Below, one piece after another: positions 34,372-44,848 of a DNA stretch of 64,000 nt; the first letter of the stretch is position 1; each line of letters begins with the position of its first letter. The position numbers and the translations under genes were made by a program. The stretch is from Volutella citrinella (lineage: Eukaryota; Ascomycota; Sordariomycetes; Hypocreales; Nectriaceae): NCBI GenBank assembly GCA_034401135.1, contig JAWZSP010000002.1, positions 5,456,001 to 5,520,000 of the forward strand. Reading direction: 5' to 3'. The notes beneath the pieces are model-generated. The model made no database searches. It had not been told where the DNA came from and saw only the letters and a list, made by a program, of their open reading frames with translations.

Positions 34372-36123
34372 TCAAAGCGTGTATCGGAACAGGGGTGACC
34401 GATCTCCCATTGCCTCGAGCTCTTCATCCGTATGCTTTGCACGCACTTCCTCCTCCGACATCCTTGCTCTCTTTTTGTTGATGTATTTGTAAATGGCCTC
34501 AATGACGAGACAGGCTATAATGCCGGCTCCGACAAATCCCATGCTAGTTCCATATCCAGAAGGATATCGCGGTTTCTCTCCATCAACATAAATGAAGCCG
34601 CCGATGATTCCTCCGATATTTCCAATGCACAACATGAAGGCAATGCCCATGGCGCGCTTAGCTGGACCAGCAAGGTTGTTGAGATTCCATGCATTGCCGC
34701 AAGGATTGATGGGATACAAACCAAGACAGGCCAGACAAACACCAAAGTAGCACACAGGAACGTTGTTCTTGATGTCACCAGATTTGCCAAAAAGGACGGC
34801 AAATGCAACCATGACAACCAGCTGGGGTCCAACGATGAAGGGCATCCGCCAGCTAAAGCGATCGGCAAACCAGGACGAGACAAAGGCAGAGATGGCGCCG
34901 AGGCAATATGGCGGGATAGTGAGGAGCTGCGCCTGAGTGGACTTGAAACCCATGTTGGTGATGATTTGCGGCATGGTGAATTTGAGAGCGTTGTTGGGCA
35001 CCGTGTTGGACCAGTAGATGATGCCGTGCATCCAGATCTGCCAGTCGGTGAAGACACTCCACAGGGCCTTGCGAGTGTCGGACCCGCTGCTCTCGCTCTT
35101 GAGACGCTCCTTGACGAGTCGGGAGGGATCGGCACGCTGGCGGAGGTCCAGGTACCTGATCTCGTCCGCATCAAGCCACCTGCCCGACTTTGCGGGGGAG
35201 TCGATCAACAAGAAGTAGGTCAGAATTCCGAGCAGGACGGTGATGATGCCCTCGAGCAGGAAGATCCAGCGCCAACCTTCCAGACCACCAACGCCGTCCA
35301 TCTGGGCGATTCCCGCTGCAAGCATTCCGCTAAAGGCTCCAGCCAAGGCAGACGCTGTGTAGAAGACGGCGATTCGAGTTTGTGTCTCGTTGGGAAGATA
35401 CCATTTGGAGATGATCAAGATGGACCCCGGAAAGAACCCAGACTCTGCAATGTATTAGTTGATTGTTGCAACGGCGCGCCCGAGGAACCTTCAAGTTCTC
35501 ACCTGTTGCTCCAAGAAGGACTCGGATCGTGACCAAGCCGGCAAAGTTCTTGACAAGGCCGCAAAAGGTCATGACAAGGCCCCAAGCGACAACAATGGAC
35601 CCAATGTACAGTGACGGGCGTTCCATTTTATTGAGGTAGTGGTTGCTCGGGATTTCTGGCCACCATTAGGTCAGAACACATGATTCGAAGTATTTGGATG
35701 CGCCTATGGAATCGTACCAAAGAGGATGTATGGAACATAAAAGATGCTGAGGCAGAGTCGGTATTGCTCGTCCGTCATACCGAGGTCTTGGACAAGGCCC
35801 TCGATCTTGGCATTACCTAGAAGATTTAAATATTTAGCAAACGAATCGCAACAGTGACAAATGACTGGGCATTTCTTACCGATGTTGGCACGATCGATGA
35901 AGGAGAAGAGGTACAGCAGCGTCAGAAAGGGCACCAACCGAAGGTCAACCTTCCAAAGGACCTTTTTCTTCTTATCTTGTGGAAAGTTGCGAACAAATGC
36001 GAGTTCTTCCTGCGTCAGACCTGAAGGATCACTAGGCAGATCCTCCTTGTGAGTGAAGGACAGCTTGTCCGCTAGAGGGTCAGACGAAGCATTGATGTTG
36101 ACATCCTTTACAGAAGGAGACAT
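34372..36123 (-). CDS. MFS transporter, anion:cation symporter (Dal5/allantoate permease) family
   Basis: Four exons (35880-36123, 35718-35816, 35503-35655, 34372-35444) join in frame to about 522 residues. The N-terminal cytoplasmic part ends in RLVPFLTLLYLFSFIDRANIGNAK, the hallmark of the Dal5/Tna1 family (written here as its parts RLVPFL and DRANIGNAK). Twelve membrane segments follow, with ESGFFPG in TM4 and the long TM6-7 loop. Family substrates are small carboxylates, allantoate, nicotinate, pantothenate and similar anions. It shares a divergent promoter with the ketopantoate-reductase-like gene, so an organic acid handled by these dehydrogenases is the likely cargo. Confidence 0.88.
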
Positions 36124-36627
36124 GGTTGGGGTCAGTGTGGGTGGTTGGAAGCCTCTTCAAGTATTGGAGGGGATGCAAGACAAGTAGTTCTTGCCACGAG
36201 TGAAGACTGCATTCCTTCAATGGGCAATGTTGGTATATGTATGTGTTTTGTGACACACGTGAGTTGCGTCCGCCAACCCCACGGGGAACAACTAATTAGC
36301 GGGCCCACAGTTTGGTCTCCTATCCCCCATGGGGTTGCTCCACCATGCGTCGGGCTTGCCCGGCCGTTGAGAATACCCATCATGTGGGGACCAGCCGGGC
36401 AAATCCGACCAGCTAGCTGCGGGGTTCAATCCAGCCCGGAGCCTACTACGGCGGTCCCTTGCCACTCGCCCGACCCATTATCAAATGACGACAATTTGTA
36501 TATAGGGCACATGACGGCGAGCCAGAGGCCCAACCATCGGCCCAAGTCTTGAAACATTACCACGACAAAACGGATAGCGCTGACTTCTCTCGCTATCGCC
36601 GCTACATCAATTTCCTCCCCCAACGTC
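36124..36627. promoter_or_regulatory. Divergent promoter of the MFS and ketopantoate-reductase-like genes
   Basis: GC-rich with several CGG/CCG half-sites; TCCGACC at 36404-36410 is the complement of the GGTCGGA seen in the 38.8-39.4 kb promoter. A short upstream exon of the plus-strand gene could start with the ATG at 36485. Confidence 0.4.
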
Positions 36628-37611
36628 TTGGTCTTTGGCGCTGGTAGCGTCGGCGGCGTCTACCTGTACCAGCTTTTGCAGGCAGGATGCAACGTGACGG
36701 CAGTCTGCCGCTCCAACTACGCCGTGGTCAAGCATTATGGGTTCAGGATGTCGTCTCTCCGTCATGGCGAAGTTGCCTTCAGCCCCTCGTCCGTCGTCTC
36801 TGACGTCTCAGAGTGCGTCGATCGGGTATTCGACTTCATTGTGGTCACATCAAAGTCGTTTCCGGGAAGCAAACCATCGCTAGCCGAGCAACTCCGGCCG
36901 GTGCTCCAGGGCAGGCCGCAAACAGCAATTGTCCTTGCGCAAAACGGCCTGTTGATTGAAGAGGAGATTGCAATAGAGTACCCGCAGAACCCGATATTGA
37001 GCGGGGTGGTCTATTGTCCTGCTGTTCAGACGGGGCCCGGAACCATCAGGCAACCCGAAGATATGAATTTGTTGGAGCTCGGCACATACCCCTCTAAAGC
37101 CCCTCAGCAACACAAAGATGCTGCCAAAAGAATCGCCGATCTCATGATCAAGGGAGGCGGAGACGCCAAGGTCCACGAGGACATTCAAGTGGCCCGCTGG
37201 TCCAAGCTGCTCATAAATGCAGCATGGAACCCCATTGGGGCCTTGACGCTTACTGCTGACGGAGACTTTCTGCGAACCTCAAGTCCATACGCCCATGACC
37301 TTGCGTGGGGCGTGATGATGGAGGTTGTAGAGCTGGCCCAGGATGTCGGTATTGAGGGCATTACGGTGGATGTGGCAGAAGAGAAGTTTGCCATTATCAA
37401 GAAGAGGTCAGAGACGAGGACGTCCAGGAATACCAGCATGCTTCAGGATGTCAGACAAGGAAAGAGCTTTGAAGTAGAAGCGATTTTAGGCAATGCAGTC
37501 AGGCTTGGGAAGAAGAGGGGTGTGAGCATACCTCGTATGGAAACCCTGTATGCCCTAGCGAAAGCCAGGTGTTGGGTCATTGAGAACGAAAGCCGGGAAA
37601 AGAAGTCGTAA
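36628..37611 (+). CDS. Ketopantoate reductase-like dehydrogenase (ApbA/PanE family)
   Basis: The conserved frame begins at the Rossmann strand (VLVFGAGSVGG) and ends at 37611, about 325 residues. The C-terminal ApbA domain shows KLLINAAWNPIGALT and the helix ending SMLQDVRQGKSFEVEAI, with the catalytic Lys and Glu/Asn positions expected for the family. No ATG exists just upstream in frame: the codon where homologues start (36610-36612) is ATT. A 13-base first exon at 36485-36497 spliced to 36578 would keep the frame. The enzyme would reduce 2-dehydropantoate or another 2-keto acid with NADPH. It is divergent from the MFS gene. Confidence 0.8.
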   Translation: MVFGAGSVGGVYLYQLLQAGCNVTAVCRSNYAVVKHYGFRMSSLRHGEVAFSPSSVVSDVSECVDRVFDFIVVTSKSFPGSKPSLAEQLRPVLQGRPQTAIVLAQNGLLIEEEIAIEYPQNPILSGVVYCPAVQTGPGTIRQPEDMNLLELGTYPSKAPQQHKDAAKRIADLMIKGGGDAKVHEDIQVARWSKLLINAAWNPIGALTLTADGDFLRTSSPYAHDLAWGVMMEVVELAQDVGIEGITVDVAEEKFAIIKKRSETRTSRNTSMLQDVRQGKSFEVEAILGNAVRLGKKRGVSIPRMETLYALAKARCWVIENESREKKS

Positions 37612-37858
37612 CTTACATACACACGTACAAAGTTATCACTGACCACTACTGAAGTTTGAAGCTGATGCGAAGTGCCAGTTGCTCCAACTACTACTCCCTC
37701 CGAATTGTAGCTTATGACGAGAGGCGCAATACAGGTCAGGTGTATAAGATCACAGAATTTGTTGAACTTGAATTGATACAAGAACGCCAATTGAATGGAA
37801 ATCATGTGTATAAACTGCTCATTGATACTGTTTGACGTAGGACATACGATATCTAGAA

Positions 37859-38836
37859 TCAGTTGCCATCTTCCCTCTCTTGCTCCCAGTCTTCTTGTCC
37901 ACCAATGAACCTGAACATGGCTCTCACATCAAGATTCTTAAACTCGTCTTTCTGACTCAGCAAGTCGTACATCTCAAGCCCCTTGACTCCCAAGATGCGC
38001 TCTGCACCCGCTCGCTCCGCCATCTGCGTGGCGAGGGTAAAGTCCTTGAGCATAAGCGTCATGCGGAACCCTCCATTATAGCCGTGACTGCTTGGGCTGT
38101 TGGGGTCGACATTGGGGACAGGGCAGAACTTGTCGCAGATGGTGTTCTGCGCAGAACCGGCACCCAGGACCTGGTATAGCTTCTTGGGGTCCAAGCCAGC
38201 GCGCATGCCGATGTTGAACGTCTCGGAACAAGCAATGGTGAGGATTCCCGATAAGTAGTTGTTGCAGAGCTTGGCTGTCAAGCCCAGAGATGGGCCGCCG
38301 CATGGGAGGATTTGCTTGCCCATGAGCCGCAGGACTGGCTGAATGGTTGTGGTGAACTTGGGGTCGGCCTCGTCGCATCCGACAAAGAAGGAGATGCTGC
38401 CCTTGACTGCGCCGATAACACCACCGCTGACTGGGGCATCATAGAATGAGGCAGTGGGAAAGCTAGTAGCTAGTTGGTGCTTGATGCTGAGCGATGTGGC
38501 AGTATCAATTGTCGAGCAGTCGACCAGTAGCTTGCCGTCCAACGAGACTGTGCAGAGGGCGTTGGGCCCAGAGATGTAGACTGATTCTACATGACGGCCC
38601 TCTGGGAGCATGGTGATGATGACATCGGCACCCTCAGCAACACCCGCTGGTGATGTGCATTTGGTAACCTGATGGGGAAACTCGGAGCTCAGTTGATCCA
38701 AAACGACCCCGTTCAGGTCAAAGATGCGAAGGCGCTCGCCTGTCGGCATCTTGCTGGCAATATTCCGGCACATTGGCAGGCCCATGAGGCCAAGGCCAAT
38801 GAAGCCATATGTCTTTTGGATCTCGGTTCCGGGCAT
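37859..38836 (-). CDS. 3-hydroxyisobutyrate dehydrogenase-like (beta-hydroxyacid dehydrogenase)
   Basis: Single exon of 325 residues starting MPGTEIQK. The NAD-binding motif GLGLMG is at 14-19, the substrate motif DAPVSGG near residue 140 and the catalytic lysine in the AKLCNNYLSG helix near 190. These are diagnostic for beta-hydroxyacid dehydrogenases. It converts 3-hydroxyisobutyrate (valine breakdown) or a similar 3-hydroxy acid to the semialdehyde, which the aldehyde dehydrogenase at 32-33.6 kb could take further. It is convergent with the ketopantoate-reductase-like gene and divergent from the cupin. Confidence 0.9.
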   Translation of the reverse strand: MPGTEIQKTYGFIGLGLMGLPMCRNIASKMPTGERLRIFDLNGVVLDQLSSEFPHQVTKCTSPAGVAEGADVIITMLPEGRHVESVYISGPNALCTVSLDGKLLVDCSTIDTATSLSIKHQLATSFPTASFYDAPVSGGVIGAVKGSISFFVGCDEADPKFTTTIQPVLRLMGKQILPCGGPSLGLTAKLCNNYLSGILTIACSETFNIGMRAGLDPKKLYQVLGAGSAQNTICDKFCPVPNVDPNSPSSHGYNGGFRMTLMLKDFTLATQMAERAGAERILGVKGLEMYDLLSQKDEFKNLDVRAMFRFIGGQEDWEQEREDGN

Positions 38837-39376
38837 TGTGCTGATGGAAGGACTTGGTAATGACTAGTGGTGTTTGTCGGCCTTTAGAATCCCAGGACTT
38901 GGAAGCGGAAATATGTGGGGGGTATTTATGAGAAGCGTGATGATGCTTGTACTTGCGGACTTGGTAAATGGTCCGAAGAGTGGCAGCATTGTAATTTCGG
39001 CGCCGCAAGAGCCCTGTCGACGATCCACACCAAGTTAGTATTTCTGTGGGCGAGGCGGAGGCTGGTGAGGATCCACGTAAGGGTCGGACCGGCCGGTCGG
39101 ACGACACCGAGCGGACCCCGGTGCGGAGGACGCCTTGGAACGATTAACCAGCAACGGCGCAACATAGCGGAGGTACCCGAGCGTCATCAGATGGCCTTTT
39201 CACTAATGTGATCCATGAATTCCGGATTAATGTCTCCGATGCTCTCCTCCCTTATAAATTGCAGGGGAATATCCGTTGAGGCCACTCAATGAAACATGCT
39301 CTACTCTACACCCCAGTCCATTCCATACCCAGACTTATAATCCCCACAACTCTACGTCCCTCCCTCACCATTCAAG
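38837..39376. promoter_or_regulatory. Divergent promoter with GACCGGCCGGTC palindrome
   Basis: The 12-base palindrome at 39087-39098 is flanked by direct copies of GGTCGGAC (39083 and 39096). TATAAAT at about 39252-39258 is a likely TATA box for the cupin gene, roughly 120 bases before its ATG. Confidence 0.5.
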
Positions 39377-39790
39377 ATGCCCATGACAATCATCCGCTCG
39401 TCTCGGCCTGAGAACGGCAAGACACTCAAAAAGGGCCCAACATTCACCGGCGAAGTCTGGTACGACAGCGTCCTCGACAAGCAGGCAGACGAGGGCATCA
39501 CAATGGTGACTGCTACATTCACGCCCTGCGCCCGCACTCACTGGCACCATCACGAAGACGGCCAGGTCCTCGAGGTCAAGGCCGGATCTGGATGGGTTTG
39601 CGACAAGGGCGGCGTGCCCCAGAAGCTGGCCGTGGGCGACATCGTGTGGTGTCCCGCCGGAACGGTTCACTGGCATGGCGCCGACGAGGGCAGCATATTT
39701 GTTCACCTGGCTGTCAGCCGGGGCAAGACGACGTGGTACGACGCCGTGACGGATGAGGAGTACAATGCAAGGCCGGCAAAGTCGCAGTGA
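39377..39790 (+). CDS. Small single-domain cupin (cupin 2)
   Basis: 137-residue single-exon frame. Cupin motif 1 is visible as HWHHHEDGQ (residues 55-63) followed by a Glu and Gly, motif 2 as PAGTVHWHG (93-101). The several histidines can bind a metal. Similar small cupins are found beside carbohydrate/hydroxy-acid dehydrogenase genes in fungi and bacteria, where they may act as isomerases or decarboxylases (carboxymuconolactone-decarboxylase-associated type). The exact reaction cannot be told from sequence. There is an alternative ATG two codons downstream. Confidence 0.85.
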   Translation: MPMTIIRSSRPENGKTLKKGPTFTGEVWYDSVLDKQADEGITMVTATFTPCARTHWHHHEDGQVLEVKAGSGWVCDKGGVPQKLAVGDIVWCPAGTVHWHGADEGSIFVHLAVSRGKTTWYDAVTDEEYNARPAKSQ

Positions 39791-40174
39791 GGATGGGATG
39801 GCTCTCCTGGCGAAAGGAAAGACAATTGAAGGTGGCAAGGGGAAGGTGAACTGTTGGCATGTACTAAAATAGTGCCTAAATGTGACGGCCAATAACATGC
39901 TGCATGATAAACTCGTTTTGCCTCGGTGCCAAACCGCCCTGATCTTACTATACAATATACACAACACTATAAGTGGTGCTATTCAGACCATGGACCGTGT
40001 CAAACCATTTGCACAGGCCAGGTTAGCATTATGTCGACCATAATCGGCTCCAATCGCATCCAAGGCGCAAACCGTGAGAGTAAAGACTTGGGAGTGCCGC
40101 GGTAGGCCGATGTTGAGTTCCGTTGAGGCCTGTGATAGGTCAGTACTACAGTCCTTGAGCCATGACAAGGTCAC
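39791..40174. other. Convergent 3' intergenic region, no gene seen
   Basis: Lies between the 3' ends of the cupin and the minus-strand Zn2Cys6 gene. AT-rich around 39930-39980. No supported frame. Confidence 0.4.
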
Positions 40175-41869
40175 TCATACTGCAACGGTCTTTGTACCAA
40201 CATTTCTCAAATTCTCAATAATGTCACTCAGGGCCTTGATGAAACCGAACCTCCGCGCAAGTAAGCCGAGGACATTCAGCGACCTCGACATGTATGCAGC
40301 ATCAGGCAGGTTCTGCGCGAAGAGGAGGGTTTGCCTAGGCGACTGTCCGACGCAAATGAGCCGGATCATGAGTGACGCAAATACCGTGTATCCAGTCGTC
40401 CAAGGCAGAGTATAGCCCCTTTGTACGGTAGACTCGACAGCGACGAGGTGCTTCGAAGCGATCAAGTCAAATTGTTGCGCAGCATCCTCTTCGCCGCTGC
40501 GGAGGACGCACCTAGCAGCATGCGCAATCGTCAGTTCCCCAGAGATTATGTCATGCAGCAGCAGTTTGGCGTGCTGTGACGATTCTTCATCAATGATTGC
40601 AGTATCCTTCTCAGCAGAGCAAACCTCATCGGCTTCACCGCTGACACTGTAAGCCATGCGCCAGAGTGAGACGGAGACGGCTGTGACACGTCCCGTGTTG
40701 CCCTGTATTAGCTCAGGCAATTCCTGGTCAAAGTCTTCATTCTGGATGGATACGGGAAGACCCAAGGTGTAACTGATCCATCTGTCGAGGAGGTAGACAC
40801 TCCAAAACAGAGACATTGACTCTTTGCTTGCCACTTGCCCGTTGGCTTTGCTATGGAGACCCAGCTTGATGCTAGAGCGCACGGCGAGCTCTACCAAGTG
40901 CCAGGAGCTTCCACATCCCTCTTGGAGCATCGAAAAGAGCGTGAGCAGGATCAGCACTCGCACAGTGTTTTCGCATTCGTCTTGGAACACTTGGTCCTTG
41001 CAGACAGCCGACCACAACTGGGCTGCTGCACTGGCCTCCATCAAGCAGTCGGTACTCGGAAACATTGCTCCAATGGCAAGGGCGAGGTGAAGGGTGCAAG
41101 CCTCGTGCGGGTCAACAGGTTGCTGGTTGACGAGGTTTTGCATGGTTGTATGCAGGTTTGCGGCGGTGAGGATGGGAAATATTGGATCAATATGCTCAAA
41201 GTAGCGTTCAAGGTAGGAAAACATGACGTCTTTGGGGAAGTGTCGTATAGGGCTCTGGGGGTTTGGTGAGGACGACGAGGATTCCGATAGCGCCAGGACA
41301 GCACGGAGAGGTTTTCTTGACGGTGAGGCATTGAGAGTATCGTTGCCGAGAGAGAGTGCGCTACTAAGCATGCGCATCAAGTTGTAGTTCTCATAGTCAT
41401 ATACCGTGGCGTTGTTGAGGTCAGCCAGGACATCCAAACTCGGCGGCTGCCGGTTCGCGGTGGACTCGGCCACCGTTTCAGCAAAAACATCATCTTCACT
41501 TTGGCCACTTCCTCCGTGCGTCACCGGTGTGTCGACTGCAATTGGACGACTGGCTGCCAGCACCTCGAGGCGGGCAATCTCGGCCTCGAGCTCTGAGACG
41601 GGACTGGAACACGCATGAGCACGATCGAATCAAAGTAGAGCAGGGAGTAACTAGACGCACCGAACAGCAACATGTGACCCACTAATCAGGACTTCTCTGT
41701 TGCATGCGGTATTGGCTTTGGAGCAGTGTGAGCATCTGGGCAAGGTTCGGTTACACTATTGCCGTCAGCACAGGTAAGTATTGGCTATCTGTCTCGGGGA
41801 AAAGTTGCAAACCTTCTTCTTCTGTCGACGACACCGGAGACATGCATGGCCGGCGCGCACAATGTCCAT
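40175..41869 (-). CDS. Zn(II)2Cys6 transcription factor with fungal_trans domain
   Basis: Three exons (41813-41869, 41661-41755, 40175-41603) give about 526 residues. The zinc cluster is split by intron 1 after CLRCRRQKKK and resumes with CNRTLPRCSHC-x6-C, so all six cysteines have canonical spacing. A heptad region (SELEAEIARLEVLAAS) follows. The middle homology region contains YFEHIDPIFPIL, SSIKLGLHSK and LFWSVYLLDRWISY. It is divergent from another Zn2Cys6 gene. Its position at the end of the aldehyde dehydrogenase-to-cupin block suggests local control. Confidence 0.88.
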
Positions 41870-42240
41870 GTCTCGCTGATGGGCCAGGATTTCGTTGCGA
41901 TTGGCAGAGGTTTCAAGTCAATGGCTGGGGATTTCGTAGAGGCGGAAATTCTGACAGGCCGCCCCAGTGCTTACCCCGCAAAAGGGCCACATGGGGATTA
42001 GCGTCGCCAGCAAGCACACCCCCGTCTTCCCCGCGTTTCGGTATACCCAACCACCACACCGACGGCAAAGCTACCCTATACCCCGAGTCGACAGTGCGAG
42101 CGAGTCTCATTTGTGGGTCCGGGCATCACCGACGACCTCGACATGCGGGGTTCTCCAGATTCTTCATCTCAGAGCCGGAGCCCGGCCTCATCCGTACAGA
42201 TAGACGTGAAATCACTGCCCCGGGGGCCATCTCAATCAAT
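41870..42240. promoter_or_regulatory. Divergent promoter of two Zn2Cys6 genes
   Basis: A 371-base interval between the two start codons. An open plus-strand frame from 41704 runs into the right-hand gene, but the ATG at 42241 directly precedes the zinc cluster and is preferred. No clear palindrome. Confidence 0.45.
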
Positions 42241-44381
42241 ATGGAATCCACACCTGACAGCGCCTCGCTCCGGGCGGTTAATCCGGTAACTGCTACCCAA
42301 GGAGCATGTATCCCATGCAAGACGAAGAAGATGAAGGTACCTCCCTCCCAATCCACTGGCCTCCATCCAGTGGCCACCATCCACTTTGTATTAGCCTGAC
42401 GTACCCATAGTGTGATAGAGTATCACAATCGTGCAGAAACTGCACGAGACTCAAGGAGGATTGTATTGTTGTTGACCCCGGCTCAGGGGAGCTGCACTTG
42501 AGAAGGTTTGTTGGCTCTATGTAACCCTGGCTCGGCGTGTACTAATCCACGCACCAATAGCTACGTGGACGGCCTTCGTGATAAAGTCGATCATCTACGA
42601 AGACTGATTGGGGAGAAGCGGCGTTCTGAGAGGGACGGGCTTGCAACTAGCCCAGTCTTGACGCAGCCTTCACCTTCTCGGCCAGTGTCCCAGGTTTCTC
42701 CCAATTATGGAGGCTCGGGCAGCATCTTCAGGTAACTTATTCCACCCCCCCTAGTTTTTTCCCAACGAGCAGTTTCATCTAATCATACGACAGTCTCGGG
42801 CAGCTTGTAGCAGCAGCAGTGTCCCGTGGATCAGATAGCTATGTTATTCGGCTAAGTGCACCCCAGACTCGCCATCTTCAGACCGTGGACAAGGTGCGCG
42901 CTACTTCCATGCCTCTACCGACACTGGGCGACGCCGTGGAGCTCTTGAAGGCGTACTTTAATGCGCTACAAGTGACGATGCCGTTTATGAGACATTCTGA
43001 TGTGTTCCGCCAACTTGAACGACTCTACACGTTGACGCCGCCATATGCAGCGGAAGAGAAGACTCAGGACCTATATCAGCTTCACATGATGTTCGCCATT
43101 GGGGCGATGGGCTCTGCCGGAAGATGGAAAAGGGATTTTGCCAGGGATCATTACTTGACTGCCATCGTCAAGGAGCCACCGCTCGATCAGGTGCCGGCTC
43201 TTGCACAAGTACAAAACTTGCTTCTTGTTTTTGTCTTTGCTACTTTGCACGATGTTGGCATTGCAAGCACGTGGGAGATTATAAGACAGGCCATGCGAGT
43301 CTGCGTGAAGCATGGATTCCACAGCCGAGAGACAGAGCATGTCAACCTTCTCCAGGAGCAGCTACGCCGAAAGATTTTCTGGTCCGTGTACATCTCAGAT
43401 CGCTACTGCAGCCAAAACCTCGGGCGGCCGGTTGCGCTGGCGGAAGACGACATCACAATACGCCTACCAATAAACCATGACGACAGCAGCATCGAGGCCG
43501 GCGAGCCCGAAGCTCCGGGACGGTACACTGAAGTGAGCAATTTGATCAGGCACACACTTCTGAGACGACTCGGCACGAATGCACGCATAGCTCTGGACCG
43601 TCTATCACAGCAGAAAGCTTCACTGGAAGAACAGGTGGAAACTGCGCGGACCTGGACCCAAGCGCTGGAGACGTGGTACAAGTCGAGTATCGTCAAGCGT
43701 ACTCCGACAAATGCGTACGAGACAAAGGAATACCTCGACATCAACTTTCACCGCGAACGAATGAAGTTTCTGTCCTACTTGGTTCTCCCGTCCGACAGTC
43801 AACAAGTCACCTCGAGCATAGAGCATCTATGGCAGTATGCATTATCAGCTTACCAGATCCTGTCTTCATACCAGAAGCAGCTGAGCGAAGGCTTCTTGGT
43901 AACGAACTGGACTTATGTGCAAGACGTCTTGAAATGTGGCTTCGGCATCCTATATTGCGCTGTCAGCATCCCAGAACAGCGACGCCGCGACAATGAAGGC
44001 GTTGGTCTGCTGCACTCAGAATTCGATAGGGTCATCAACGCGCTTAGGCTTTGCGGAGAGACGTTGGCCCAGATCACGACAGAATGGCAGACGGTGCAGC
44101 GGCATGCTAATGCATTTATGCAAATGTCCGAGGCGGTGCTCGAGCACATTGCGAGCACAAGCCGGAACGTACAGGCGGGCCAGGTGCAGACGGCAGCTAG
44201 CGATAATAGATCGGAGGTCCTACAAGGGGCTATGGAGTGGGATCTCGAAGCCCTCGATTCTACGTTAAATATGTTTCAAGCTGGTGGAATTGAGCCTTTT
44301 ACTGACGCAGAATGGGCAGAACTGTTTGAGCTGGTGCCAGAGGGGGTTGTCCCAGAATCCGGCGTGGGAAACACGGGTTAG
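42241..44381 (+). CDS. Zn(II)2Cys6 transcription factor with fungal_trans domain
   Basis: Four exons (42241-42336, 42411-42505, 42561-42731, 42794-44381) join in frame to about 649 residues. The zinc cluster is CIPC-x6-CDRVSQSCRNC-x6-C, interrupted by intron 1 just before the third cysteine. This is the same position as in the divergent gene at 40175-41869, so the two may be old paralogues. A coiled coil (SYVDGLRDKVDHLRRLIG) comes next, then the middle homology region (YFNALQVTMPFM, HGFHSRETE, KIFWSVYISDRYCS). Expected role: nuclear regulator of neighbouring catabolic genes. Confidence 0.9.
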
Positions 44382-44848
44382 GCCAAGGATGGCCATGAAC
44401 TGCCAATTGTTTGTCAAGCTCTTAGTGCTAGGGCTAGTAACTCATGCAGATGCTCTTGTACAAAGCCAACCCCAGATGTGCCAGTCCCCCGAGACAAGAG
44501 GGGGGGGACCCCAAAGAGTGAGGAGAAGAAACATGGCGAGCCATAGAGGACGGTGGATGTTAATTCTTGCATGGGACCAGGCAGATGCTTGTTGGTTGGT
44601 TGGCTGCCGTGACATCCCTGTCCGCAGCAAGTGGCTTCAGCACAGCCCCTCCAATTTTAGCTTGGCCTCGCACCCCTTACCTTAGCCTTGGCCCCTTACG
44701 CGGTCCCCAAGTGCTCCATCCAACAGTCTGCAACCGATCATGCCCCAGCCCTGTACCAGCCAAACATAAGGAACCTTTCACCGCAGGTATCGTTCTCAAT
44801 GCTGGATCGTTCATTCCCATTCAGAAAAACTGGGCATCTGCTGCCACC
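44382..44848. other. Intergenic region, no gene seen
   Basis: About 470 bases before the F-box-like gene. It contains a GGGGGGG run near 44502. The open frame from 44567 continues into the next gene, but its leader is not family-like. Confidence 0.4.

Noticed and set aside
34432..35532. A 366-codon plus-strand frame
   Set aside because: It is antisense to the last exons of the Dal5-type MFS gene, whose minus-strand frame shows clear family motifs and matched splice sites.
41755..41869. Suspected missing residue in the zinc cluster of the 40175-41869 factor
   Set aside because: On recounting, exon 1 ends with three AAG codons, giving the canonical six-residue spacing.
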